In this document: in pieces, positions 35,576-47,790 of the stretch
How positions within the stretch are numbered: the stretch's first letter is position 1
How the letters are laid out: the number at the start of each line of letters is the position of its first letter
Source of the DNA: Synanceia verrucosa
Taxonomy: Eukaryota; Chordata; Actinopteri; Perciformes; Synanceiidae
Assembly (NCBI GenBank): GCA_029721515.1
Contig: CM056570.1
Location: 3,790,533-3,854,532 of the forward strand
DNA: 64,000 bases
Direction: 5' to 3'
Translations under genes and position numbers: made by a program
The notes under the pieces: model-generated
Databases searched by the model: none
Told to the model about the DNA's origin: nothing
The model's input: the letters and a program-made list of their open reading frames with translations, nothing else

Positions 35576-36497
35576 GTGTAAATATTTCCATTTTACTTTG
35601 CTATCATTGTCTATAATGCTTATGCATGAAAATATATGAGTATAAAAAAATATTGTATTGCTATTGCTAAAAAAAAAAAGTGGCATTATTAGTCCTAATG
35701 ATGTTTTATAAGCTGTTTAGAGCTACAGTAGTATTAAGAAGTTAAACAGGTCATAATTTCTGAAACCTAAATTTTGCAAAATTACATCATCATGATGGGG
35801 TTATGGTTTACCCAATGCTCATAGTTACTTAATGGAGCCTGACTGCACCATGATGTAATTTAGTGAGTCATCCGTATGTTAGCTGTTAATGTTAGCTTGC
35901 TCTACTCCTGCTGAACTGAACATTGATTGGTTGCTCACAATGAAGCATTATTAGTAGCGACTTAAAAGTGTTGATGCCGAAATCCCATTCGCATGTTTTT
36001 ACAAGTATAATCCGTAACGATCCTGTCTAACCACAGGGATAGTCACACTTCAACCTCGTCTTTCTGCTTTAAACTGAACTCTGGTATTTTAGGGAAATGT
36101 TTTCTTTCCCAATGCACACATGCTGCATCACTTTTGGCACTAATGATATGCTGCAACCACACTCTTACAGAGAGGGACTAACTTTCCTCTATGGGTCAGC
36201 GTTTCATGAATCATTCCCCCTCTGTCTCGCTCGCTGTCTCTTGTTCGCCCTAAACACATTTGCTGTCGTTCGTCTGACCCACTTTTTCCAGACAGTACAA
36301 TAGATGGTTAACATGTGTCAGCTTGTGCAAACAAGCCCCCTGCACCTTTAAACACTCCTGTTCCTTTCTAGCATGAATGACATTTTTTCTGTTTTTTTGT
36401 ACATGTTTTTCTTTTGCTTTTGGCAAAGTCTGATTTGAGTTGACCTATGACAAACTTGACAGTATTAATTGAATTAGTTGGTCCACTTCTGTTCTGG
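35576..36497. other. Noncoding sequence
   Basis: AT-rich first half and moderate GC second half. No gene or defined repeat was recognised. Confidence 0.45.
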
Positions 36498-36499
36498 TA

Positions 36500-37520
36500 C
36501 AGAGCTTAACAAATATATTAGACCACCTGTCAGAACAGGAGTGAGGAATTTAAACTGAATTCACCTTTTTAGATCCAAATTTGAACCAGAACACTGGAAT
36601 TCTCTGATAAGTCAGAAATAAATCCAGAATAACAAGCACTGAAACACACTTTTTTATTCAGAATTGACAGGAAATAACTAGAATTTTGATGTAAATTTTG
36701 CTTTTTTGTAAAACAGCATTCTGTGGCTAACAGGGGTGCCCTGATCTAATATTGATCGGATATCGGTCCAATATCAGCAAAAACGAGCATCGGATTATAT
36801 TTGTCTTTATCTAAAATCTCCAATACCTGTAGTCCGCTCCAGCTCTTCTGTCCAGCAGCGCCGCTTTTATTAGATTTATTGAGTTTAGTTTTCAAGGTCT
36901 TTTGATTTATTTCTTATTTATTCTATTCAATTGTAGAACATGCTGATGTTTAAGTTAAACTAGTGGTTATTTTACACTTTAAAAAATATATTTTTGTTTT
37001 TATTTGATTTGTTGAGGTTATTTTTCAGGGTGTTCTAATTCATTTTCATTTATATTATTGCAGAATTGTAGAGTATTCTTATGTTTAAGGTTAAAATCGA
37101 TATAAACCATTGGTTAAAAATAAATGGGTCAGTTTTTCTCAGACCTACTGTTACTGACTTGTTTTTTTGTTTTAGTAATATCATTTGATAAAGGGCTTTT
37201 CTAACATCCCATACTACCAAAAAAGTAATAAAAGTCTGTATGATTTGTGCTGATATCAGATCAATATCGTTATCGGCCAGTACTCAAGGCTGCAATATCG
37301 GTATCGTATCGGCAGTGGAAAAAGTTGTATTGGGACACCACTAAATTATATTTTATCATTGAAGATATCATTTTGATTCAAGAGCTTGCACATACTGGTG
37401 GATTAACCATAGCATAAACATGAAAAAATATTTTGGTAATCAGCAATACTGTAATAATTTAGAGCAGCGTTGGTGAACACCTGACACTGTCTGGTGGAAT
37501 AATACACTTATTTAGTACTG
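36500..37520 (+). mobile_element. TA-flanked MITE, copy 3, with nested insertion
   Basis: The left end is TA|CAGAGCTTAACAAATATATTAG and the right end is ...ggtggaataatacacttattt agtactg|TA. The ends are inverted repeats with TA on both sides (36498-36499 and 37521-37522). The interior shares long blocks with copies 1 and 2. The middle (36731-37345) is another, hAT-like element. Confidence 0.72.
36731..37345 (+). mobile_element. hAT-like element ('gatatcgg' type), copy 2, nested
   Basis: It begins caggggtgccctgatc and ends ...gtattgggacaccacta, an inverted pair of caggggtgtccc-type ends. It contains 'ttgatcggatatcggtccaa' and 'gatatcagatcaatatcgtt'. It matches the reverse-oriented copy at 26500-27362. 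It splits the TA-flanked element, so it inserted later. Confidence 0.62.
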
Positions 37521-37522
37521 TA

Positions 37523-40279
37523 GGGATTTTGTTTCACCACACTCAGCTTCAGCAGAAGGCAGATTTTATTTTGGGATTTTTTTTTTGTTTATTTGTGGCT
37601 TTGGCAAACAACCTTGCGGTGAGTTAACATTAGCAGCTCTAAACAGGACCAGCCAAGTCGTATTATTAGTGCCACTAGAAGTGCTCCCGGCTTGTTTTGT
37701 CAGCAGAGAAACTCTTTTGAACTACGCCATATATAGCATGAAGGGTATATTTATATTAAGCATTTTCAGCATGCTCCACCGGTGAGCATCCTCACTTGGC
37801 CTCTTGCAGTGCTGAAGTGGATATTGCATGTACAAACGTCTCCTTTGTAAGAGGCTGCACACACTAGCAAATATAGAACACTGCAGTGTTTGGATTTAGT
37901 GCAAGAGTGAAATCAATAGGATTCTGGACCCCCTATCCCCTCCCAGTCCTCTTTTGTGAGTCTCTCTCCATCTTCCTCAACCCCCCCCCTCTGATTGGAA
38001 GCAAAGCAGGCCGGCTCAGTTCCATGGGAGGGCCTCTCCACAGCAGATAATGGTCCATTCCACTCATTTTGGCTTCCTTTTATTTGTTCACATCAACATC
38101 AAAGCCGGTCCGTTTCCTCCCGTCGGGGAGCAGGGCTTTAAGTCTTTGACTGATCCGCCTCGTTCACTCGTAGCGTTGCCCTGGCGATGTCCATCCCTCA
38201 TCGCATGTGCAGCGAGCACACACTCATACAGAGGCGTTCACATATACAGTACATACAAAGACATGCTGATGCACGGCTCGAGGGACATGATGCTACATAG
38301 ACACAAATACCACAAGAATACGAAGCAGCTCATTGAAACCCATATTTGCTTTCTTCCTGCTTGAGATTCTTCCCAACATTTTTTAAGGTCGCCTTCGTTT
38401 CTTAAAGCATTTCAGATCATATCAAAATGTTTCTTTTTTGACTACATTCGGCACTTTTAGTTGCCACATTTGACAGTTTTTCTTGCAGATGAGACATAAA
38501 AATGTTGGATAGGAAAAAGTACAGTAAGACAAGTAGCTTTCACTGTGAAGTCGCATTTTCACTCTTTTTGTCAAATTTATTAGTATTTCTTGCTAAAGAA
38601 GCAGCGCTAAAGAAGCTGTTTCAGGTGCCCTGGTTCTGAAAGTGGGTTCTTAAAGTGGTACTTAAAGGGGACAAGTTCAGCAAGAATCGTCCAATCACAG
38701 ACCTTCAGATTGTGCTAAAGACGACAGTGTTGAGAGAATTAACAAGACAATCTGCAGCGGGAATCAATTTATTATTGAATTCTGGATCAGTTTCCATTAA
38801 CCAGCAACCTTTGCACTGTGATTTGTTCTCGAACTGCAACGACAAAACATTTTACCCAAATGTGGATTTGCGTAACTTACGTACTCAAACATGTGATTAC
38901 TTTCATAGTTATTTCACGATCGTTGCCTAAACCTAACCCAGCAGTCTTGCTAGGTTACAAACCATTATATGATGAGTATTTAAACCTGTCCGCTTTAACA
39001 AACTGACATAAAACTACGAAACAAAGTTTTAAGAATTAACACATAGCCCTATATTTTTTCATTATCTGAGAAAGTCCTGAGAACGGATATTCCCTCAAGA
39101 AAATTTTAAATCGGAAGTAGAAGCAGTAAAAAAAAAAACCCTGGTTGGAACAGACTGAAATAATTACCCTAATCTTAAGTAATCTCATATCTTTCTAGAA
39201 CACTGTATTGTTGATCTACTGCTGAAACAAACAACTGGAAGTGTCAGTAACCAAACCTCTTGTAACCTCCTGTGTTTCAAGCAAACGTCTCCAATGTGGA
39301 TATTTTATCATAAAACAAGTTGAATTTCCCGGAGACTGTCAGCATAGCAAAAATAATTTGACTTGAATTTCAAAGTAAGCTTGATAAGCCCGAATAGCAG
39401 ATAAAAACATGTGCTCTGCTTATCGCCGTTGTCCGTGTGGCTGTCAAGTTCATCTCTAGAAAATGCCGTCCAGCGGCTTAATGCTGCGAGAGGTCTGTTT
39501 CTTGAAATGCAGCTTTGCATTTCCACACTGGTGTGGATGCGAGAGACACAAGATCAATTACCGATCAGACGATGGGAGCTCCTTCTCTTGGCTTCCTTTA
39601 GAAGTCAGCCTCTCCAGTTCTCTCTTAATTGGCCCCTAATCTCTTTCTTTCTCTATTCTCTTTCTTCCTCTCTCTTATGTTGGCTTTATTCTGTCTGTCT
39701 GGATATCTGTCCTTTCTCTCTTGGCCTGTTTCTCTTTGACCACCACCCCCCCATTTCTCTTGACACTGCTCCTAATTACAAAACACACAGGGGCCATTAG
39801 CGTGGACCTCCAGCCGACGCCCGTTCCTTTATCCATTCATCCTCCTCCCTTCCGTCGCTATCTCTCCATCACTGCCCTCCTTCTCTCTCTGCTGTCGGTC
39901 AAAAGTCGCTTTGTGTGGGGCCCGTTAGGCGAACAAAGGCGGCGGGCTGCAGCGGCGCTCGGAAAGGTCACAGTGATGTACGGCCCTCGGCGGTGCCGCC
40001 GGGGTCAGCCCTGTCTCAATGGGGACGCACTTAACGCTCACACAGCCAAAAGCATTAAGGCATTTTGAAAGCAATGTGTGTTGTCTTGGCTCGCCTTAAA
40101 GGGGAATACCACTCAGTATGACTCAAGTAAGAGGTTTTCTTACTGTCAAGTAATCTTCATTGGGTATAGAAAAAAACCTTGTCTCCTTAAAGTGTCACTT
40201 TTGGCCTAGATTCACTTTGTCATCTTATATAACAAAAACTAAAGGGGCAGTCCTAATTGGAGATATTCAACATTATCTG
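37523..40279. other. Noncoding; pyrimidine-rich and GC-raised parts
   Basis: A C-run at about 37980 and a C/T-rich stretch at 39590-39900. A GC- and CpG-raised stretch at 39890-40080 contains 'gtgccgccggggtcag'. Open frames of 100-130 codons at 39411-40068 follow the C/T bias and show no domain. No splice-site chain or TATA box supports a gene. Confidence 0.4.
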
Positions 40280-40580
40280 TTAACTCATTGAGTGTCAGCC
40301 CTTTTTTAATAACATAAAAAGTACCTTGTTCCAGCGTTTTTGCCCATTTTGAAACATTTTTTAAGACCCAGAGAATATTTTATACTATGACTCTGAAAAC
40401 TCTGAATAGCTCAAATGAAAGAAGAGACTCTCTATTTCATCGTGAAAAAAATGTTTGTTTTTACCTTGTTCTGTTCTTGTTTTATCAACAAAAACACCAC
40501 TTTTTTGCTCTCTAATCTCGATCGTCTCCACTTCCTGCTTTGATCTCTGTGGCGTATACTGACTCTTTACGCTCTGACAT
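40280..40580 (-). mobile_element. TTAA-flanked MITE, copy E (truncated)
   Basis: TTAA at 40280-40283 with the right-end repeat ctcattgagtgtca, then the family body in reverse. It breaks off at 'gactctttacgctctgacat', so the left end is missing. Confidence 0.7.
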
Positions 40581-41345
40581 ATATACAACTTGTATTTTAG
40601 GCTGCATTTTAAATACCCTAGTGAGCTATGTGCATATTGTGGCTCAAGTATTGCGATACATATCGTATTGTGTACTCCATGCCAGTACCCACCACTTAAA
40701 TGCTTGAGGCCCCTGGGTTCCCCCAAATTAGTAATAATGGATCAAGTGCTGTGTGCTCCCTGAGTGATATTTGTGTCAGGCTGCACGGCTTCAGTCGAGG
40801 CTCTGGAGGACCTAGAAAATTGAATCCCATTAGTGTCCTATTCAGCTTGTGTCTCTGGGTGTGTGTACAGCCGCTATCTGGGCTGGGAGATTTGCTCCTC
40901 TGTGGCCTGAGCATGAGTAGCTTGTCAAACCAGCCGGCGACGTTGCATGTCAAACTCGCCGTTACTGTAAATTGTGTGTGGCTATTTAGCACTGATAGCC
41001 TTGAACCCCGGTGCATGGCACGAGTCGAACGTCCGTCGGGTGCCCGCCGCCAACGCCGCACCTCCTGGTCATTCGCGCGTTAGATTTATGTCGCCGCCTG
41101 ACGTTTCATGGCTTTATAAAAGGAGATGAAAGTGGATCTCGGTGTGAGTGATGGAGGGAGTGAATAAAAGAGAGAATCCAGTCATGTCCTTTTCTTGTCG
41201 TTAAACCAACGAGAGGCCGGCAGTGAAAAATGAACAGTTACTTTTTGTAGCTCTCGTGCAAAAGAAGGAGTTAACGTGAGTGGATGCATTTTAAAAATTG
41301 GCATGGGTGACATCAGGAGCAGTTAGAGGCTAAACCAGGATTGAC

Positions 41346-41348
<3 letters not shown>

Positions 41349-41380
<32 letters not shown>
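41349..41380. repeat. (CA)n microsatellite
   Basis: Sixteen CA units; a second CA array lies 90 bp downstream. Confidence 0.96.
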
Positions 41381-41382
<2 letters not shown>

Positions 41383-41468
41383 ATACACAACCCCCACCCC
41401 AGCTCTACTTTACCCGACTCCAAACAGCAGATGGAAGGCTTCATTACTGCTGCAGCTCTGGGAATGAC

Positions 41469-41469
<1 letters not shown>

Positions 41470-41503
<34 letters not shown>

Positions 41504-41511
41504 CTCTCTCA
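41470..41511. repeat. Compound (CA)n(TC)n microsatellite
   Basis: About 15 CA units (41470-41500) pass directly into five TC units. Confidence 0.95.
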
Positions 41512-42685
41512 CAGAGATGCTGCTAAAAATAAATAAAAATAAAACCGCTGGTCGTGCCCTGCACAGTGTTCCCACCATTAAACGTACCTGTACAGCGGAT
41601 CTGTGACTCATAAGCACATAACTGTACACGATGCTCTTCTGTCTATGCTCACATGTAACCCGCTGAAAGACAGCCATCACGCCATGTCTGTGGAATAACC
41701 ATAAGCTCGTTGGTTTATTGTTTGTCTCCCGGCGCTGGGAGGCCTTTTTACACGCACACACATTCGCAGGCGCTCCAAATTGTTCGATTAAGTGGGTCAT
41801 CCTCTCGTGCAGTCTCTTGAAAGAGAAAAGAGCTCCTTCTTTTCTTTTTTTCTCTTTTTTTATGTGTTTCTAGCCGAGAGGCAATCGCACCCTTCCATGG
41901 TTTTGGCTGCACCTTTTAAGAGTATTTATGGAAATGACAGTACGGCACTCTGGAGGGCTGCACGCTGCTCTGTTGCTTAATATGTGTGTGTGTTGTATGT
42001 GAATTTGTGTGTTTGTGTGTGTGCACAGAGAGGATTTAAAAGCTCGGCTGTATGGCTATCAGCACCGGTCCGTGCACGACTAATGACGTGCATGTCCAAG
42101 TGCGTGGCCTGTGGTTATTTATTTATTTGTTGCGGTGATGAGCGACACCGCCGCTGCACATTTGGCGAGAGTGGCACCGAGGGCCGACCTGTCACTGCGA
42201 ATGAAAGCCAAATATACTTCCCCAGCTGATCCACTTTGGCGCTCTGAGTTAGAGAGAGACAGATGAAGTGTCCATCTCCTCCACTATCCATCCATCCGTC
42301 CGTCTCCTTGGACAGCTAGCTCTACAGTGGCCCAGTTGGATCAGACCCCCATCGTTGGGTGTTTTGGACAACTGCACAGGAAACAGGAAGTTTATGCTGT
42401 GTCAGATATACAGGTTTTAAGTAATAATGAGGATATATGATGAGGGTTTACAGTACAGCTAGCTAGTTGTTGAAATATAAATATAGTTAAGGTTCTGTTG
42501 TTTTTTTGCCAACATGTTATGATTGTTGTTTTTCTTGTATTTGTCCCGCCCCTCCTCCACTGTGATTGGATGGCCGTGACAACATTTTACCCAAGGTTGA
42601 ATGTTTTTGGGGCTAAAATGGGGCAATAGAGGCGGACGAGTCATCATGACGGTCTTTTTACCATTTGTTAGCAACCGCTGTTTTT

Positions 42686-42775
42686 TTAAAGGTGCAGTGT
42701 GGAGAATTTAGTGACGTTTAGCGTTAAGGTTTGCAGATGAAAACCTCGTCCAGAGTTGGTTTAGCTCTGAGAATA
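42686..42775 (+). repeat. 'aaaggtgcagtgtggagaat' teleost repeat fragment
   Basis: 'aaaggtgcagtgtggagaat', then 'ttagtgacgtttagcg', then 'aggtttgcagatgaaaacc' follows the order of a common fish repeat ('aaaggtccagtgtgtaggatttagtgg...'). Only the start is preserved. Confidence 0.5.
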
Positions 42776-43650
42776 TCAAGTGAGTGAACAGTTTGTGCAA
42801 ATAAATAAATGCTGCAGCTCCTCAAGACTAGCAGAGTTTTCCTGTCTTCTTTCCTGGCAGCTGAGTGAAATTTAATTTCATTTCATTTTTGTTAAATGTG
42901 TCACAATAGTTGGTTTTACTACATTTTCAATCGATTTTTAAGCATATTTTTGTCTTTCAGCTATATTATGATTATTATTAATAATATTGTTAGTATTGTT
43001 ATTATTATAGCATCTAATTTATTTACAGTTTGTCCCGCAAACTTATTGTTTTCACTTTTCCCCCCATTTATCTCCTTCATTTCTATGGTGAGTCTGTATA
43101 CCTGACTTAGCACACTTAGACTAAGTACACCTTATTTCTACCACAATCAAATGTTTGCTAACAGCAGCCCAAACATCGTTCCCAGGAAGTGTTATCATAG
43201 TTATATCATCATCGTTTCATGCACCTTTGTCATTTTGAGAATATCTATCCTAATCCATCACCTGCCAGAGTGACAGGACAGATAAATTTCATGTCATCCA
43301 GTTTGTCAAAAAGTGGACGACAGTGCAAGTTGTGAAGTGACAAAGATGTATTGGCTCCCCTGAGAAGACTGATGCATATTTTAGGAGTTTATTTGGCACC
43401 TATAGAGCAGACATGGGCATAATCTGCCATTAGTCTTGTTGTCACTCTCTATCATAACCTTTAATATGTATAATAACAGCAGCAGCTTCTATTAGATCTT
43501 TGAATCCCACAGTTTTTGTTTCATTTTTGCCATTTTTTGCAGGAATTTCTGAACTTTCTGATAACTTTAACTGATAAGTGGTTAAAATATATATTTTTAT
43601 AAACTACCAAGATCTAAAGAAGTATCACAAAAAAGTCAACAAAAAGTCAG
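42776..43650. other. AT-rich noncoding sequence
   Basis: It includes a (TTA)-rich patch at 42965-43010. No gene was seen. Confidence 0.5.
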
Positions 43651-43939
43651 TTAAGTCTTTGAGTGCCATTGACGTATAGACACGTCAAAGTGTTTTTTTG
43701 GCAGCAGGACTAAATGGGCGCTTTCACACAGCCTGTGAGTAATATTGGGGCTTCTGGGAGATGTAGTCAGAGCATAAAGAGACAGCATACAAGAATGGAA
43801 CAAGGTAAAAGCAAACATGTTTTTTCATGATGAAATAGAGAGTCTCTTCTTTCATTTAAGCTATTCAGTGTTTTCAGAGTCATAGTACAAAATATTCTGT
43901 GGGTCTAGAAATATGACTCAAAATGGGCAAAAATGCTGT
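43651..43939 (+). mobile_element. TTAA-flanked MITE, copy F (internal deletion, right end lost)
   Basis: TTAA at 43651-43654, then gtctttgagtgccattgacg and a kept subterminal inverted pair (gacgt...acgtc at 43671-43686). The body lacks the block from 'caccacagag' to 'ctgataaaac'. The copy stops at 'gggcaaaaatgctg' without a right terminus. Confidence 0.72.
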
Positions 43940-45697
43940 ACACAACTCAGCAAACCATATATTATATATCTAATCATTTTTAGACATTAAATGTGGAAAT
44001 GTTACATACTATACCTTCAAATGAAGACTTTTTAATATGAAAATGAGGCTGAAAAGTTGTTAAAGAAGTATCGCATTTGTATCCTTCCTGTTGAGGATAG
44101 CAACTGTAAAACCCTGGTGGGTGACTTCATTGTCTACAGGGAACAAATGTAGGTGGTCACAATGTAGGTGGTTTCATCCTATCATACTGTAAGAGAAATG
44201 TGTGTTTTTGAAGTTTTTTTGGCAGGATTAGAGTGTAACGTACTGTACATCGTGGCATATGGAGATATATCGGAGTAAAGTGGTGTGCCTTTGCTGCCTC
44301 TGTCTGCACTCTGACAGGAAGGTTGACATGAAGCTGGGAAGGAGTGTGAAGGGCACGGCACCTCAGGAGGAGTGACACAACACAACACACTCATATAGAT
44401 ATATATATACAGTACACACAAAGGCACCTCCTCTCCTCTCTTTTCTCCTCTCTTCGATGACTCATCCCACCCTGGGACTGCGAGTGAGGGAGGAGGAAGG
44501 AGACGGATGGGAAAGCGCGAGCGACTGCACAGCAGCATAGAGGCAAATAGATTCACAGAGGAGGCATAAAGCATTCGCTTATTGACCTTTTTATTTCAAT
44601 GCTATGCTAATCCGATTTGTGTGCGTGTCATCTTGGAAAAGTTTAGTTTAGTATATTCCCAGCAAACACGCTATATCAATCCCACCAGCCCCACGTGGTG
44701 TCCCGCAGATGGTTCTTTTTGCAAATAAAAAATAAATAAAAATTCCTGCTTTGCATTGCGGCAGCAGCTCACAACATAAAAAAAAAAATCCCGACCAGCT
44801 CAGTAACACGCTGAGCTTTGCTCCGGTCTGCCCTGCCGCTCTGCTCTGCTCATTTGATGCTATCTGTTTGAGAGATCCCAAACTTCCCATGCGCTCACGG
44901 ACTGTATCGCTGTGCATCGCCTGCTGCAGACCCGATTCTTAACTCTCCCCAAATCCCACAGTCTCTAATGTATTTATCTTATGATGTGAGGGTATTTGAG
45001 GAGGTAGATAGACTCCTGAGGAGCAGGGGATGTTGTCACAAGAGGTGATTATACTGCGCTGAAGGAGGACACTATTGAGCTGGCTGTATTGCTGAGGAGA
45101 CGTCTGTATTGCTGACTGCTGCAAAGCCCAGAGATAGTTGAGTGGTCAGGTCCCATGTGCCTGAAGAGCAACATACAGCATCTGCCCCTACTGCACCATT
45201 ATTCTATCCTTACTGGTCTGTTTAAGGGCACTAAGGTTGCTCAGTGGTTTGATATATCATGTGAGAAAAGAACACTCTGACTGCAGCTGGAGTGACTTGA
45301 CCTTGAATTTATAACAAGCTAGACAGTGTTGCATATTAGCTTTAAATAATATGGATTTCAATTTAAAGTCATGGATGTGAATATAGATGGTGCAAGCAGA
45401 GTGGTTGTTCTGGGGCCATCAACATTTAGCCTGTCTCCTAAAAATGATGATTCTGTGCAACGGATCTGCATTCTCAGTTATTTGGAGGCATTTTGTGGGA
45501 AATTTTGCCTTTGACGTATGACAGATGTCCTTGGTGAAGTGACATTATACAATGAGCGATGTGCAGAGCAGGTGACGTAGTATATCGAGAGGCTGTTGTG
45601 GTAGAATAACGAGTATAAAAAGCAAGAAAGGCCACTAAGGCTGGATAGGAAGGGTCAAACATGTCATTTAAGCCATATCATGATGGTTTTTTTGTAC
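43940..45697. other. Noncoding sequence
   Basis: AT-rich to 44150, then moderate GC with a short TA run near 44400 and repeat-free sequence at 44430-45300. The 130-codon minus-strand frame at 44182-44574 is interrupted by that TA run and shows no domain. Confidence 0.45.
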
Positions 45698-45768
45698 TTA
45701 ACTCTCAGTGCCTTGTACCAACGATTTCAAATGAAGTTGAAATATGTCAATGGCACTCAAAGAGTTAA
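45698..45768. mobile_element. TTAA-flanked MITE, copy G (71-bp derivative)
   Basis: Both TTAA borders are present, at 45698-45701 and 45765-45768. The left side is ctctcagtgccttgtacc, which fuses the terminus to the subterminal 'gtgccttgttcc' block. The right side is ...gtcaatggcactcaaagag. Almost the whole interior is deleted, yet both ends remain. Confidence 0.72.
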
Positions 45769-47018
45769 TCTAACCTAGTACTTTTCTTGCATCAACTTTA
45801 CGAAGTAGTTCTGTTCTACTTTTTTCTTTTTACAAAGTGCTTAAACCTTCGACCTTCACCCAGGACAAAATATGTTTAGCCTCAAAGTGTAAATGAGAAT
45901 GCAGTTTAGTTGCATGAAAATCAAAAGCTAGAAGATTCAGAAAGAGAACTGGTGTTAATAATCTGAAGGTGTGCTATTATGATGTAGAAATGTATATGTT
46001 TTAATTGCACTGCACATATACAGTATAAGCTCAGCTAGTGACAAGTAACTGAACTGTAATTAAATTAAGCCAATAAATCAAATGTCTGATTTTTGGGGGT
46101 ATTTTTTCCATATACAAATGATTACTTGGCAGTATGTATGCTGATGTCATCTAGTGTCTTTTATTTTGATCATGTGACAAGACAATATACAGTAGAAAAT
46201 CAGTCAAGATTCAAGACGACAAACAAATATAAAAGTATAAAGACAACAGAAAAGAACAGGAAGTAGATTCCTTTGATGTAATGTCAGTCTTAAATGATCG
46301 TAGCATTAGTCAGGCTGTTGTGTTTGATATAAATGTCAAGACAAGTTATTAAACTGTACCAATGTATACATTATGGAAGGTTTATCGGGCTAAAAGTTGG
46401 TGAATGGCCATAGTAACAGCGGGCACTGGGGCCTGTCGTAAGTACCGCACGCCGCTGCCTGAACTGCCCATTCAGTGTAAAAAGCATTCACTAAATGGAT
46501 TTGTGTTAGCAAAGATCAATTTCCTCATCAGTGTTTACTGCAGCGTCTCGTTCCATGCCGAGCAATTTGATGTTGAAAATGACCGTTCTTCAAGTTTATG
46601 CTCCTTTCCCTGCTTTTTGGTCATTTTTACTGCTCTCACTTTGCTCTGCAGAAATGGCAGCGGGATCCGAGGTGCTGCTAGATTGCCTCAGATAATGCAA
46701 TGCTGTCAGGCGGAGCACAGGTGTGTGTGTTGGTGTGTGTGGTGTATGGGCCTGCCTGGCTGCCTCTGAGGGAAACGTTTCTGCCCAAAGATCCAAACTG
46801 ATCCCCCCAAAAGTCCAGCAGCAAGCCCAGACAAGCCCTCACAGCGTGCTGCCAAACAAACCCTCCAGAGGTTTGGCTGTGATTATTGGACCCTGATACA
46901 AATCGTCCTCTCTGAAAATTCTAAAAGTCCATTTGCAGTGATTTCTTGTATTATGGGGGAGGACATGAATGGTAAAAGTGTCGATGCAACATGGTGAAAT
47001 AAAGTTCTGAAAGGTTCT
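45769..47018. other. Noncoding; possible regulatory block at 46400-46720
   Basis: AT-rich to 46380, then a repeat-free GC-raised block. The acceptor-like 'cactttgctctgcag' at 46637-46651 and the GT at 46721 bracket 69 bases open in one frame (N-G-S-G-I-R-G-A-A-R...). With no partner exon, I do not call it an exon. Confidence 0.4.
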
Positions 47019-47285
47019 TTAAGTCTTTGAGTGACGTTGATAAGTTACACCGTCAAAGTGTTTTTTTTTTTTGTTTTGTTTTTTTACAGCGGGTCACTGA
47101 TCACGGTCTCCAGTAATATTGGGGCTTCTGGGAGATGTAGTCAGAGCGCAAAGAGATGGTATATGGCACAGAGATCAAAGCAGGAAGTGGAGACGATTGA
47201 GCGTAGAGAGCAAAATGGACAAATTGTGGACAAATTGTGGACAAAAAGTGGTGATTTTGGTGAAACTAGCCTCTACCTCTGATAG
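47019..47285 (+). mobile_element. TTAA-flanked MITE, copy H (right side lost)
   Basis: TTAA at 47019-47022, gtctttgagtgacgttgata, an expanded T-run, and then the family body up to 'cctctacctctgata'. A local duplication of 'ggacaaattgt' occurs at about 47218-47240. The right third is replaced by unrelated sequence. Confidence 0.7.
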
Positions 47286-47790
47286 ATGTATGTATGCAAG
47301 CTTGTGTATGTGTAGGCCTGGAGAGTTGCTCCACCTGGCACCACAGTCTTGGTGCCTCAGTCCGCAAGATATCATAACGATAACACAACAAGTTGACATG
47401 GAGACATCCTTGATCACGTCCCAGACAGAGTCAACAATCAGCAGGTGTCTGTGGGAAGTGGGGGAAGGAATGCAAGAGCGTCCCACTGCCATGTTCTTCC
47501 AGGACCATTGTTGTTCCAGCAGCGGCCTTGGCCGAGGCCAGTGCTAGTTGGAGGAGGCCGAAAGCAGATAAGATTGGGATTGTTTGGGTTTGGTCCAATT
47601 TACACGAGCGCTCTATGTCCAACCCGTGAGCTTCTCCATGATGTTATCCATATTGTGGTTTATAGCCACATCATACCAGCCAGCCTTGTGGGGCTTTGGA
47701 CAGCTGTCACCGTTTTCTGAATTGTTTGATAAACCAGGGCAATGCCTAATCCAAAAGACCTGTGATCGTGGTTCTGAATAGATAGATGTC
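47286..47790 (-). other. Unidentified GC-raised segment with long frames
   Basis: A roughly 500-bp segment directly after the break in MITE copy H. Overlapping minus-strand frames cover most of it (ORFs at 47613-47864, 47431-47622 and 47175-47492). Reading through two frame changes gives a rather protein-like sequence, e.g. HKAGWYDVAINHNMDNIMEK. I recognise no domain. It may be a decayed coding fragment from a transposon or host gene, or chance. Confidence 0.25.

Larger units (their letters stand above)
40581..42687. other. Noncoding; GC-raised part and CA tracts
   Basis: 40730-41100 and 42030-42240 are repeat-free, with raised GC and CpG. A TATA-like 'ctttataaaagg' lies near 41110 with no supported gene after it. 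The CA microsatellites account for the C/V-rich open frames. Confidence 0.4.

Noticed and set aside
39411..40068. Plus-strand frames of 129 and 115 codons
   Set aside because: The region is C/T-rich, which depletes stop codons. The translations are S/L/P-rich without a domain.
41107..41121. TATA-like ctttataaaagg as a promoter
   Set aside because: No exon-like sequence or supported frame follows it on either strand. Similar strings occur by chance in AT-rich DNA.
46652..46720. Acceptor-plus-donor bracketed 69-bp frame
   Set aside because: The donor is the start of a GT-rich run, and there is no partner exon. It is consistent with chance.
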